From Hoplostethus atlanticus (taxonomy: Eukaryota; Chordata; Actinopteri; Trachichthyiformes; Trachichthyidae): 64,000 bases of DNA. A model generated the notes under the pieces. It had not been told where the DNA came from and searched no databases. It saw only the letters and a program-made list of their open reading frames with translations. Below are positions 34,041-47,658 of the stretch, piece after piece (the first letter of the stretch is position 1; the number at the start of each line of letters is the position of its first letter). The stretch covers positions 2,606,001-2,670,000 of the forward strand of contig JAXDDX010000047.1 of assembly GCA_034670405.1 (NCBI GenBank). Reading direction: 5' to 3'. The position numbers and the translations under genes are program-made.

Positions 34041-35585
34041 ACCAAACACATACACACACTTAAATGCATAAAACATGAAGGCATGTTGGTCATACAGCTG
34101 CACAGTCCAGTTTTCTTACCCCATACACCACATCTATGTCTGTCCGCAACCACCCATACTTTAACAGCCATCTGCACGCCTTTCATCCAGGAGTATATTG
34201 ATGGACTTGGAGAAAACAGAAGGGGGAGGGGCCCTTTGGAGGGGGCGAAGATGAGGGCATTTGTGGACAGCATGCTCCAGGATGTGCGTTCGTCGTACAG
34301 GGTCAGGGAGGAGCAGCTGGCCTCTGCTGCTCGCTCCTACAAGAAGAGACTGCAGAGAATCACCAAAACCCATCATGCCTTACTCATTGCATACAGGTAT
34401 TCAAAAAGTGTAGAAAAGTGTAGTGAAGTAATATTGCTCATAGATGTTTCCTGTTGATGGGAAAAAGGACTGCCATCAAGAACAAATCCTCATTTAATCC
34501 ATAAAGAGCAAAATACCCGGTCTCTACCTCCTCGTACTAGGGTTCAGAGGGAGCAGATCTTGGCCAAACCAGAGAGCGGTCTGGATCCAGGCCTCCCAGA
34601 AGGCCACTTCAGCCTGGAGCTCAGTGAGCTGAGAAGCGAGACAGAGAGGGAGCTCCAGCACCTTCGCCAGGACAAGGCTAAGCTGGAGGGTCAACTCCAA
34701 GCGGCCCAGGAGCAGGTTGTACAACGGGGAGACGATGCTTTGAAGTCGATTGATCTCTTTAGTGTTTGGTCGTTGTGTCTGCACTGCAGCTTAGATTCTG
34801 TTTATCACTTAAAAACTGAATTTGCATTGCTTTTTTCAGGTGGCTGTCCTCAAATTGCCGGTCAGTTTTCAGGAGTGAGTGTTATTTCTGTATCTCGCCA
34901 AGCAAGTTTTAAAAGTGATCCGCTGTGGAGAATATGATTAACGCTGTAACTTCATCAGGCCGGCAAAATTGGGGCGGATATCTGAAGAGGCCTGGGTGGA
35001 CATAAGGAAACAGATGAGGGAGATCACAAACTCTACACTGGTAAACAATTCCCTCTCTCCACTTTCTGAGATGGAACCCCTCATATTAGGCCTGTATTTG
35101 ACACTTATCCATGATAAGAAACTTCTAATCAAATTGATGTAAATAATATATATATTTTGTCCTTGATTTATTTTGCTTTATTAAGATAAGACCTTTTATT
35201 CCTAAAGCTTTTGTTTGAAGAAAATGAAAATAGCCTGAGTTGGTGAGTTGAAGGTTCCCTCATTGTTCCAACAGGAAGGCTTTGAGAAAGAGCGCGCCCT
35301 ACTCGTCACCAGAGCGTCGGTTGCTGAGGCGCAGGTGTCGGAGCTGCAGGACTACGTCGACAACCACCTGGGCAGGTCTGGAAGTAGTTAGATGTCTAAG
35401 TTATACAATATTAACTTTCAGAGAGAGTGAGCGTTACGCTGAGCATTACCACTCCCTGCAGGTATAAACAGGAGATCACGCGTCTGCGCAGACTGCATGG
35501 GCTGGAGGAGGCGGGGCGTACCCAGAGCGCCGAGGCTTCCCTCCTACTGCCCCGCTCCATTAAGAAACGCAGCCATGAAATATAA
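31627..35585 (+). CDS. ccdc78: CCDC78, coiled-coil domain-containing protein 78
   Basis: CCDC78 is a coiled-coil protein reported at deuterosomes, where it supports centriole amplification in multiciliated cells, and in skeletal muscle. Fourteen exons join in frame to 565 residues from ATG 31627: 31627-31698, 31832-31963, 32056-32142, 32261-32617, 33065-33115, 33275-33363, 33645-33723, 33886-33993, 34191-34396, 34541-34715, 34840-34874, 34959-35040, 35275-35375 and 35462-35585. Conserved blocks are ISKELVEVKIQTNKM, ENSKLQLQVKELNEEY, REEQLASAARSYKKRL and SEEAWVDIRKQMREI. Nearly the whole chain has heptad-rich coiled-coil character. An in-frame upstream ATG (31561, 22 codons earlier) has a strong Kozak context but overlaps the X-box, so I prefer 31627. 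A poly(A) signal is at 35650-35655. The last junction has an alternative acceptor at 35421 that would end the protein 15 codons later at 35465-35467. Confidence 0.9.
34005..34038. repeat. (CA)n microsatellite in a CCDC78 intron
   Basis: About 17 CA units, starting 12 bases after the donor of the exon ending at 33993. Confidence 0.95.
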
Positions 35586-37029
35586 ATACCTGTCATGTAT
35601 TGTATTTATTCTAGAGTATACTTTTTTTTTTTTATTATTATTTTTTTTAAATAAAAAAAAATCTGAACACATTATACAACATTATATAACCGGTGAGCAT
35701 AGGCTACCATGATTATACTCACCTTCAAATATCTGATTCCTTGTTGACAGTGTTTTCAAATGGTTACAGAGGGGATTCAAAGCTTATCGGCATTGCGCGT
35801 TCATCCCTGTACTTTCAGACCCGGGGGCTGCTCATACTGCTGGTGACCACCGGGTGGTGCTGCTCATACTGCTGGTTCCCCCCTATGAAAGGGCCCTAAA
35901 GAAATCTGGCCTTGAGAAAAAAATGCCTGGAATGTTTGTAAAGCTTATGTCAATTTCACGAGCTTGGGAGAAGAAAGCATACGGACAATGAAGGGTCACC
36001 CTGGTGAGAATAATGTCATTACATGTTATCCAGACACATACAGAGCCGTGAATACTTTCCCTCTTAGCGCTGCGATGAGAACTGTGGCGCAGACAAGCCA
36101 GGTTTTTCTAGCGTGGGGTTCATATTTATAACCTACTCAGTGTGGCTGTGAATAAGAGCCTACTCCCTTTAAATCCCTTTAACGGTGAAAGGGCAATAGC
36201 TCTGCATTTCTTTCACCGTCTTAACAGCACCGTGGATGCTGACTGAGCTTCATGCCATAGTTTACAGCTGACAGCTTTAAATCAGACGGTCCTTTTAGAA
36301 GATTCATTAATTGATAATGTAATGGTTCCTTTTAAAGGTGTCAGTAAGTTTACCTCAAGCTCCGTGTTGGAAAAGACTAAACACTGAAGCTAAGAAAGCC
36401 CCAGAGAGTGATGGGAAAAGAAGAGATGGAAAGAGGGAGAGTCATATCTTCCACATCACCCCAATCCTCTTTTCATGGGGCAAGCCAACTGTGGGAAGGG
36501 GGAGCAGGGGTGTGGAGGTTGGAGAGGAATGGGAAGTGGGATTTTGTTTGTAATGCATTACACTCCCAGGACCCCTGGGAAAGGGGTTTGGGGGGGTGTT
36601 CAACCTGGATATGTGCCAACATAGTCACCGTGCCAAAGAGCTGGGTGCTGGGGACCACTCCTCTCACCGGCAGATCTGTGGGAAAATCAAAACCAGGTTG
36701 TTCAGTGCTGCTCAGCCAACAAAGACCGAGAGGCAATGTGCCGGCAGAGGGCTCTGCAAACGTGTACTAATGTAATTTACTGTGAGGAAAAAGGGAGTAG
36801 AAGCAGCAGTACAAATTGTTGTCATAAGATATCACAAATGCATAGAGCTGGGAGTAAGACTGGTGTAACCCAGCTGGGCACCAGGCAGCTTGCCAAGTTT
36901 TTCCAACTGACCTGCAAAGGGCATTTTGGACGAGAGGACTCCGTAGACTGTGACCAACCTGTTTACTGATCACTGTACATCATCACAATAATAATAATAA
37001 TAGTAATAAATATAAGGGGCCATGCAAGA

Positions 37030-37180
37030 GATGCAAGAGTAGTGGTTATAGTACTAAACAAGTGGTACTTGTCATAGTAGTGCTTGTAGTAATGGTGGTA
37101 GTAGTAGCAGTAGTAGTAGTCGTGGTACTAACTAGTAGTTCTAGTAGTAGTAGTAGTACTGGTAGTGGTAGTAGTAGCCA
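37030..37180. repeat. Imperfect GTA/TAG trinucleotide repeat
   Basis: Repeated GTAGTAGTAG-type words with interruptions by GGT and ACT. It creates a spurious Val/Ser-rich reading frame. Confidence 0.85.
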
Positions 37181-40100
37181 GAGATTGAGAAAGCCAGAGA
37201 TGAAGAGTCATTCATTTAAAAACGTTTGTCAGTGTATTTCTGTCAAACAGGCAGAATGACTATCAGGTGCAAACTTTTTTTGTAATTTTTTTAGCCTGGC
37301 TTTCCTGTGGGTGAGAGACATTGACAGAGACAAAGAAAGAGAGAAAACACAGAGACGCCCAGAAGAACACGCTGTAAAAAGTAGAGCACGCTGTAACACA
37401 TTGAGGCCTCTCTGGTGAAGCCGTGGCTCAGTTTGTTCTGGCACACATTCCAGTACAATGTGCATGAAGGGATAAAATAGAGAAGGATAAGACAATCTGG
37501 CTCTCCCTTCCCGCTGAGAAAAATGTTGAATTGTTATTGCTGTTGCCGTCCAGAGATGTTCAGACTTTCAGACACCATTGTTTGACACTAATAAAGATTA
37601 AACGAATGGTTAAAGATCCACTATTGAGGAAAAGTGGGGTCTCTTCAGGATGGACTGTCATGATTCAAGTTGATTACAAGAGGGTGCCCTTAATCCTGTC
37701 ATAGCTGCACTCTAAACATTGATAAATCTAAAAGTTGGTATGAAATTGCCTTTTCTTCATAATGATGGTAGTAATGGTTTATTCCACATCAAACATCCTG
37801 CTAAAAATACACATGAATATATGAAATACAAGAAGATACTTCATGGCTTGAATGAGAGAAAAGAATTTACCTTTTTGATAATAAATGGAAAGCATTGAGT
37901 TGAATTAAGTCAATAAAGAAGTCTATCCTGCCCTTCCACTACTCTGTGTATTTCAACATTTCAACATAAAACAATTAACAGCCATGGGACACAATTGTAT
38001 GGGGCCAGACACTAATAAGAGCATTGCAGGTAGAAACAGGGTAGGGGGGTGTCAGAGCCCGGCGCTCATCCAGTGTCCAGCTCTACCGAGCCTTCCCACG
38101 GCGAGGTTGGTGTTGAGCCGGGGCCACTTCAGGGCCATGGAAGTTGGTTTTATTGTTTCACTTTTCACGGTCGCCCCCAATTCAGGCTCCTGTCACAGCA
38201 CTGTCTCCCCTCCACAGCTTTCCTTCTGGTCTGTCACCAAAATCCCAGGATCCCTTTCGGGCATGAAAAATAAAAATGGCTGGATGTGACTAATATTTGG
38301 TTTTAAGCAACATAAGCAGCTTATACAAAACTACAAGTGACTGAACATTATTACATTCCCTTAGCAGCATTGCTGAGGTGTGATGGGAAACAATACGTGA
38401 TAATTCATAAGTGATAAGTGATGAAATAACTCAAATAACTTCATGACAGGAAATCCACTTTTATTACTACTTAACCTCATAAGCACACAATATCTTTCTT
38501 AGAAGATAAAATCAAACTCATGCCAGATCCCTGTGAACGTTTTTTTAAGGCAGAATACACAGAACATGAACAATCTGTGAGATAAAAATCGACATTTCAA
38601 TTAAAATGCATTGTGATTTACTTTCTTTAGTGCCGACCGCGTTTTGGAGCCAGATTCGTTCGGCGACCGATACAGTGGAAAAAAAAAAAAGTCTAGCTGA
38701 ATGTGTCGCTCTGAGGATGGGAAGCAGGGTGGAGCGATTGGAGAGGAAGTACCTCACATGGCCTGCGACGGGCCGCTCGTCAAGAGGCCCTTTGTTTTAG
38801 GAAGCTAATGCCTAATTGATACAGGCTTAATGAGAGCGAGCTGTGTGTGCAGAGTGTGTGAGCCGGGAGGCGGGACGGCCCGGCCATAATTGGAACGGAC
38901 AAGCCTTGTGTGGAGGAGTGCCGAGGGAAGGGATTTGTGGGAAACGCCAGGAGAGCAGAGAGAGAGAGAGAGAGTGGGAGCGAGCGAGCAAAGGTGACAA
39001 TGAGTGTGAGGAATGTGGGAGAGGAATTCAGCATGGTGGCGAAATTATTGAGAGATCATGAGAAAGGAGTGCAGATGCAAGGTCAATGTGAGCGTGAAGG
39101 GCATTCCCATGGAAGTTCACCTACATGTTTTCACAAGTATCTCCCATGATACTGATGTGTATTTGTGTTAGTATTCCTCTCGTTGGATATGTACCCCCCT
39201 CCAGAAACGATACAAACACACCGATGTGAACTCCTTTAATTCTGTACCAGTGCCAAGACTGCATAACTGTGGGGCCACCTGTCTTTTCTTTTCTGACGGG
39301 CTGTCTTTTCGCCCCCTCTTTCAGTTCCTACAGTCTCAGACTATTCATCTAACAGTCTCCAGCTTCCCTCCAGACAAGCTTTCAATATGAAGGCTGGAGA
39401 GGCATTAAGAGGGAGGAGGGGGGGGGGGGGAAGGGGTGAGAGAGGGGAGCACAGAAGAACCGTGCACTTGAGCTCGCCTTGGAGAATTAGGACTGAAAGC
39501 TATGGAGATTCTGGGTGGGAGAGAGAGAGAGAGAAAGGAGCACGATGAAAAAGAAGAGGGGGTCGGTCTGCAAAACTATGAAGATGAGAGAGGGGAGAAT
39601 TAATGGGGAGATGGATGTTGGGAAACGAGCTGTAAGCAGAAGAAGAGACATTTAAAGGTAAAATGTAAGAGCAAAGAGAAGAGAGAGGAGAGCAACCGAA
39701 TTTAGGGTGAGAAAAGAGAGGAGGAAGAATTACAGTAAGGGTGAGAGAGACAGGGGAGGGAGCTTGATGAACAAGAGCGAGTGAGAATGAGGCTGAGCGA
39801 GGGAATGAGCGAGGGAAGGAGAGGGGGACAGACCCTCGGCTTTCCCACACTCGGCCCGTTCCCACAGTGGACCCGGCTAATCCCTGTCTTAATTGGGGGA
39901 GAATTCCAGCGCACATGTTCCCCTGGAATGAGCGTGGAGGGAAGGGAAGGGAAGGGAAGGGAAGGCCCGGGGGTAACGGGAGCTTGTGACACATCAAGAG
40001 ACAGGCCAGGCCGGCTGGGCCCACATACAATGTATGAGTACACTTTGTTAGAATAACACGCCGCCAGCCTGTCAACACATCTGACGCTTAAATAGCGCCG

Positions 40101-41540
40101 GCGTGAAGAAAAAAGGGCCGACTGCTCTTACCAACCACGTCGTATTGCTTCGTCACATTCCAACATGAGAGAAATATGTGTGTTGAATGGTTTTATTTCA
40201 TATGTATTAAAGGAAAAACACACATTGTTAAAGAAAAAACAGCTACTGGCGATGTACCTTGCATTTCGGGCTCCATTTTATTGTTTAGTGGTGTATTTTT
40301 CTGTTTCCAGCAGCTACAATGGAGTTTAATAAAAACTTTTTTCAGCTCTCTGAAACATCAACGTTACAGAGCAAGGACTTCTTTCTAGATCCACCAGTTT
40401 GCACCGACATGAAACAATCTTACAGGGAGAAATCCATCGTAGAGGAAGAGATTCATCCACCATCCAACAGTAGCCTCAATGGACCAGAATGCACCTGACA
40501 AAATGCCACATGACATGTTGCATTTTGAGAGCGGGGCAGGGCTGTGATCAGAGACATGCCCCGATGTCTAGTTGGCTTACTAGCTATATTTATACGCCCA
40601 CCTTTGATTGAAAGCAACAAGTTCACACCCGTACTCCGGGGATTCTGGGAAATCACTACTGAAGTAGGAGCAGATGAGGCAGTTTGAGGGAACATGGGTA
40701 CACCAAAAAAATCGCAAAATACCTCCTGGAATACAGTAAACATCACAGACTATCCGAGAGTGGATTTTTCCTTTTAACATTAATCCATTAATACTGTAGA
40801 GAAGGTGGTTCATATTAAATATCATAAAGTTTTGTAGCACTCTGCACCAGACATATCTGTTGACAAATCTCACCCTGAAGGGCCACAGGGAAGGAGAGAA
40901 AAACGCAAGGAGATACTAGTAGGTAAAGTAACATAACAAAACAACTGTGATTGGCAGTTTCGTTCCTGCCTCCCTCTTTACTTAATAAACAATCGGGACA
41001 ATAGAGAGAGTGCAATATCTCTCTGAGGAGGTAACCCAAGACGAATCCTCTGAGGAGAGAGAGAGCAGGCAGAAAACGGGTACAGAGGGAGGCCAGGCTG
41101 TGCTTCACTATTACAGGATTAGAGAGGGGAGAAACATGGGAGTGGGTGGCAGGGAGACTTTGAGGGGATTGTACCGTCCTACCAGGGGAAGGTTCTCCCC
41201 TTTGTGTGGACGCTCCAATGAGTTTAGTCAGAAAACCATAATCCTGCTTGTTAATTGCCGGGAGTTTCAGAGCCAGAGACAGGTGTGTTTCCGTGTAGCG
41301 GGTAGACTCTCAGTCTCGGGTTTAGTATGGCATCCAGTGGGCTAAGCTGACGTCAGCCAGATAAGAAAGCAAGACTTGAGTCATTGTATGAAGAAATTGT
41401 TTGGCTAAACGGGTTAGAGGGGCAAACAACCACACATAAAGAGTTTAAATGTGTCAGAAGCAAAACCCATTAAACCCATTAAAAAGTTGATTTTTAATCA
41501 ATAAGAAAAAAGAAAAAGTTTAAAATAACTCAAAAAGATC

Positions 41541-41594
41541 TAATCTATCTGTCATCTATCTATCTATCTGTCTGTCTGTCTGTCTGCCTGTCTG

Positions 41595-41669
<75 letters not shown>

Positions 41670-41683
41670 GCCTGTCTGTCTAC
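41541..41683. repeat. Compound TCTA/TCTG tetranucleotide array
   Basis: About 140 bases alternate between blocks of CTAT and CTGT units. It is a long compound microsatellite, likely polymorphic in length. Confidence 0.95.
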
Positions 41684-44600
41684 CTCTCCCACCCCTGACC
41701 ACATACTCTTTTTTTACCCACCCTCTGATCTCTCCCCCTCACTCCTGCCATGTGAGTCTGCCTCTACCCACCCTGACACAGTGAAAGGCTCTTAAGTGGC
41801 CTTACTGGTGTATGATGTCAGCGTTGGGAGGTTTTTGTGGTCTTACCCCCTGCAGGCCCGTGTCAGCCCTGCGATGCCTTAAGGAGATGGCAGCTGTGTG
41901 CAGCTGAAACAGGAATAGTGGGTCTTCATTGGAGGGGGGGTGGCAATTCACTCCCTCTGTCTTTTCTTACAATACTTTTTTTTTTTTTTTTTTTGGCGGG
42001 AAAGCACCAGAGACGCTTTGCTTGACCCAACTTGTGTTTCTTTGCGGGGACCCCCTCCCTGAGAAATGTCTCGCCCGCCTCCACACTCACATACACCATG
42101 TCCACCCTGTCTTGATTGATTTTCAGTGTGCATTTTGGAAGGGATTACAGCCATCTGCAGGCTCTTGAGGAACAAAGGGGGCTCCTCACTCTCCTCCCTT
42201 CAGTACTTCAGAGGGATAACATGGCCAGATAAACACGCTCTGCCCTTGCTCTCTATTTTGCCTTGACCTCTCCACCCACCCCGACTGACCACAGAGACTT
42301 TCTTCTGCCTCCATCACCATGCTGTGTGAATAGAGGCTTTAATCAGTAATTGTAAAATTGCTGACTACAGAAAGACAAAATGCTAGTCAGTACTTTACCA
42401 AAAATCGTTCTGGTGAAAGAGTGCTGTCACCAAAAGTAGGACATGAAACGTTTGATAATGTCTCATTGTGTGATAATGGATGATATGACTCACGATGGAT
42501 TCATGTCCTGAAAATGAAAATTGGTGGATAACAAGTTGGCGTGTTCGCAGACTCGCACATCCACAGAATTTCCATTTGGGAGTCATTATTCCCAGCTGTG
42601 CGAGGGTGTTGTGGGAACCAGAAATTGTCAGCTGGGAATCTGGGATGCACAAGTGTGGTCATGGTCTTCAGGCCCCGCTGTCAGCTGGTGCCGAGCTGAT
42701 GGAGGAGAGCGGGATGCGTAACCACTGAGTCACGGAGAGAGATGGAGTGTGGTTGGACAAAGTAACCATATAAATCCATGGTTGTTTCTTTATCCCATCA
42801 TCTTTAATTCTCTACCTCTGTAAGTCTAACGTGGAAACCTAATGCCTTTCTATCAGTTTGTCTTCCTGCCTCTAGTTTTAGTGCTTCATTTTTAAAACTT
42901 TGACAGTTTGACTGGAGATATGCACACATACAAGCGAAAACTGCAGGCTGCATCCCATTATTATGTTTTGTCTAGAAAATCTCCCCTGATCTATCCTCTA
43001 AAAAGACCTGGTCCACTTGTCCTGCAGGTACAGCTTCTTTGGCAAGTGATTTTGAAAGGAAATTGTCGTAGGGACTGCTCCTACATAAACCAATCTCCAG
43101 GAGCCCATTCCTCTCAACCTACCGCTGAGTAACATCTGTGTATGCCTCTGGGGAAAAGAGAGCAGCAGACAAACTACAGAAAAAGCCAACAGATCATGAG
43201 ATCAGATCATGTTGTAGTCGCTCAGAAGAACCGAGTCTCCTCTGCGACAAGGAGAGAGATTTGAATTTGAGTCAAAAATGTGTCCGAGGATCGCAACCGC
43301 AGTTTCTGATCCCCGGGCGTAACACGGCACCGAAAGGGAGCGAAAGATTAGACTCTTAAATCAAATTCAAACCCACAGGTGATACACTAAGAAACAGTCC
43401 CAGCAGGGAGAGAGATACAGGTATGTATGTATGAGACATAAAAGACTAAAAGACACCAGACTAGCTTCCTTCAAGGAGCAAGAAGAGGAGAAGAAGGGAC
43501 AAGATTAAGGAGATGAGGGCATGATATTACCTCCTTCACAGGATATTAAGGATGTACACGAGAATGAACTGATATCCCCGCAGTGATACAACAACACAAA
43601 GGAAAGAGAGCAGCCTTCAGTCAGAGACGCTGGTTTCAGATGTGATATATGAGGACAAACAACCCACAATAGAGTCTGAGAGAAATTGCAAAAAAGGATT
43701 GGCAACATTTACTGTGATTCCTGACCCAACACACTGCAAATGATTCATGAAACTACGTATGTCTGTTTGGACTCTGTTGACAATGACTTCCAAAGGAAAG
43801 TGAGTAACGTTGGTTGTTGACGTTATGAACCCATATGATCCCACATAAAGTGACCATGCCCTGTGGAACGCCATGTGAAGTTTCAGTTAATGCTACTGAG
43901 ACTGGCGACGTGTCTGACTCAGAGCCTTAAACCTTTTCTGTTTATATGGGTGGATAATAGATGAGGGTTGCTGCCAGGAACACAGGACCTGTGCACTGGG
44001 CGGGGTGTTGTTGTGCTGGACTACAAGGGAGTGTCCTGGAGCACTTTGCCCCCGTCTGCGCTCTCATCTCTGGAGCTTTGTCTCCGGCCGCTTCCCCCAG
44101 ACTCCCTCAGGGGCCCATGGAAGTCCACACCCCAGCCACGCTCTCCCATCCCTTCGGATTCTCCTTTCCTGAGTGCTTCCCACTAGCAGCCTTTGTAACC
44201 TCACCTCAGCTACACAACAGAGTAAGAGATGAGTGGGGTGGGCGGGGGAGGAGGGGTTATTGTTTGTCCACTGTCCAACATTGGTCAGCACCCAAACCTT
44301 TTAAGGGCCCACAAAGTCACATAAACACGTCAACAATAACAATCATGACTGGATATGATATGACTGATATCACACATGAAAAGTTGTTACAAACCAGTGA
44401 GATGTTAGATAGATATCACATATCTGAATGGATGTGATGTTAGTGGTAGTGGTGTGGAGGAATAGTGCATCAGTTTGCAATATTGGATATAAACATTCGC
44501 TGCAGTAATTGTAAAATATATTTTCAGAAATTTGAGCCACGATTTGAAATAAAAGGTAATAACACATAAATGTTCTATTTCCAAAGTGTCACATGGATTG

Positions 44601-47600
44601 TGCTTTGCGTGCATGACACTATATCGTCATTGCAGAAGCTGTTATGTTGCATTCACAACCATAAACATGTTGCTACTGCAGCGGGACAGCAAGGTGCACA
44701 GTCATTGTGGTCGCTGTATAGTGATGGATGTTGCGGTTTTAAGGGTTCAAGCCGGGGTCGCAAGTAAGTGACAACAATGGAGGAAGTCGAGCTTTGTCAA
44801 AATGTCACATGATATATTAGTTCAGTGAGCATAATTTGAGTGCTCTTTGTTTTGGCTTATCAGTCCTGCAACAGTAACCTAAGATGGACTGGGGTGGGGG
44901 GGGGAGTAAAGCGAGAGAGAGAAAGGGTGGAGGGTGGAGCGCAGGGCCCAGCAGCTTAGGGCCCGCAGCCAGGGCATTTTTTAAAGGGTAGTGAGGCAGT
45001 AAATAGTTGGGGAGGTTGGAGGTTCACTCCCATGGACTACTGATGCAGTGGCAAACCGGTGCCGGGGGTTTCTCTGGGTAGTGATGTGCCAGACATGGGA
45101 AGCATGTCAAGCTTTTGTGATTCTCTTCCATTTAACCTAAACGCCACATTAATTCCCCAGCTGCTCTTTTTCAAATGGATTTGCAGCATGCCGTAAATCT
45201 GAGAGTTTTACTGAGGTACATAGTCTGGAGTTTACACGCATCTATCCAACATGGCTGTCCTTTACGATGTTTTAATGAGAAATTGTGCATTGAGAAAAAA
45301 CAGGTGGGAGATTTAACATGGTGGTATGAGTGTTTCTGTGTGCCAAGCAGCAGGAATATGTATTATCCATGTGTTCAGTCCTGACACTGAGATAGGAGAC
45401 AAACTTGCTCAAGGTTGAGTCACGGCTGAACGGAGTGGAAGAAAGGTCTGGTTTAGTTGTGGCCTTGTGTGCAGGCCTGCTGGTCCGCATGCCGGTGCGT
45501 GGTCAGGATGGACTGAGCGACTGTGTGGCACCTCTGCTCAGCCGGGTCTGCCACGCCGCTCCCTTAATGGCAATTTATTACTTCCTGAAGCCTGAAAACG
45601 GGAGGCCGAGGACAACAGAATTCCATCCGTTGTTTTCTACCCCCTTCCCTCGCTAAAGCCCTCAGGGTCTTGAACGTGCCTCTAAATCTCTCTGCCTTTT
45701 AGGCCTCTCGCTCTTTTAGCCATGCCATTTGTTTTGAGCCTTCAGGCGTCTGATTCATGGGCGCCTGAACTGACTTGGGTCTGAGAAAGGTTTAGACTGC
45801 TAGACAGCTATGGATCTAGTGTCCTAATGCTGTTAAAGCATTAATGTTATCTCTTATTAAGTGTAGATATGAGGAATCCTTTCAGAATAAAATCCGTAAG
45901 CATCAATTATTTTCTCATGTTTTAATGACACAGACAAACATAAAAACATTCCACAATACTGAGACAATGATTTCTTTCCTCCATAAGTTTTTTGATGTTG
46001 TTGTTTCTAGAATTTCTTATTTACATATTTACATTCACATTGGTATTCACATAAATTCACATAAAAGAAAATACAGCGAAATAAATGGCAGTGTACAGCA
46101 CTTAAAACATACCGCTCCAGCACATCATGGCAATTTGGTATGAACCCTCCCCGTGGTGATATAGTGCACATCAGATATGAACTCTACTGACCAGAACTTC
46201 TACATTAAATGCATATATTGTATGGTTTGTATTGTACAGTGTTTCTCTTGAGCTAGCCTTGTCCATCCTTACCACCACCTTTACAACACACAGCATGATA
46301 CCACTGGACTTCCATCACGAAAAGGCTGTTGTCACCAGTTGTATGAGCATCACTGATTATTTACAGGTGAAATAAAAGCATCTTATTTTACGTCATGTCA
46401 TAAAATAGCGTCTTGTTTTTTTTTAATTTATTGCGGCAACATCAGCAGACAATATTGAAAGACTTGACAGCAGACAACTTGCTTTGGCAACACTGCTGCA
46501 GCAGAACCGCCATCTTCAAAAATAATCATCTTTACAGTCAAAGGCAGTTCAATCAATCGAAATTCTGCAGAAATATAGCATGGCTACTGAAATGAAACAC
46601 AGCAAATGTGTGTTATCTTACACGATGGTGAAAAGTGGTCTATACATCATAAAACTCTTCATAACATCTTTATACAGGGGTCTGAAAGGCGACGTCACCC
46701 TGTGTCTACTTGTAGAAACACAATCTCAGAGTTGGCTAGATGTGAAAGTGCTCTCAGCACTAGTTTGAACTGTGAAACCTGCTCAGGTAGACTTAGTTTA
46801 GCATTACTATGTGCTCACATCATGTGTACATATATTAAAGTTCTCAATTGCTCTTCTATGCTACATATAGTTGCTTTTCATTTGGTTTTCAGTGCTTGCA
46901 GCATGACACCTTCCAGATCATTCCCTTTCCCTTTTCAGTGCAAATATATATTTTTTCAAAATGTCCTTTTATGAAGACCTTCCATCATCTCCTAAATAGC
47001 AACACTGAGGATATAGCCCCGCTAAAGGGTTAACTATCGAAACATGAACTTAATTTACTCTTGCTGTTTGACTGCTAAAAATAAAGTCCAGACATTTTCT
47101 TAACCAAAAAACACTGTGGAAAAAAGGTTGGCCATTTTGAAGCCTTGGACCATAATAACACCTGCCTTGAGGTTGAACACTAGGATCTCAACTAAGTGAC
47201 AATATTGTCTCACAGAACTTTTCATACAATTTCCTGAGTTTTAAAGACATGACACCCAATAGCCCTGAATGAATGGCTTGAATTTATTTGCCTCGAATGG
47301 AAAGCTTTTGCAAAAAATTTGTTCTGAATCAGCAAAATGGCATCTCTATGGAAAATCTGTCCAATGCCAAATGCTTTAATCTCTACTTCCACCGTGTTCC
47401 TCGTTGGGACCGGGTGACTTTGTATTGCACTGGGAACGGTGTCACGAAAAGTCCAGGTTCACTCCTCAGTCCTTTTGGGAAGACCCACTGGTGCCACCGT
47501 GGCTAGATTGACCCACAGTTGCACACCATGGCGTCTTCCCCAACCGTTCTCTGGGAAATTGGGGCAGCCCAGGAAGGGTATGGAACAGAGTTTGGTTTGG

Positions 47601-47658
47601 CTTGCAGTGCAGCTTCGATTCTGCACGGTAGAAAGCTGCTGGAAAAGTTTTTCTCAGC

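Larger units (their letters stand above)
35586..47658. other. Gene-free interval between CCDC78 and METRN
   Basis: About 12 kb lies between the convergent 3' ends of CCDC78 and METRN. I found no exon chain on either strand. In human, ANTKMT (FAM173A) lies here, but no such gene is visible. Contents: an 18-base direct repeat at 35827-35844 and 35859-35876, a GTA-rich repeat (about 37030-37180), a run of G (about 39417-39430), GGGAA repeats (about 39930-39965), a large TCTA/TCTG array (41541-41683), a T tract (about 41977-41994), and several unique stretches with TAAT-type homeodomain words (for example 38780-38900 and 45540-45600). METRN 3' UTR probably occupies the last few hundred bases. A minus-strand poly(A) signal candidate is at 47283-47288. 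Confidence 0.6.

Noticed and set aside
39500-40078. 192-residue minus-strand frame rich in Leu, Pro and Ser
   Set aside because: It arises from AG-rich plus-strand sequence. It has no splice context, no family resemblance and no domain.
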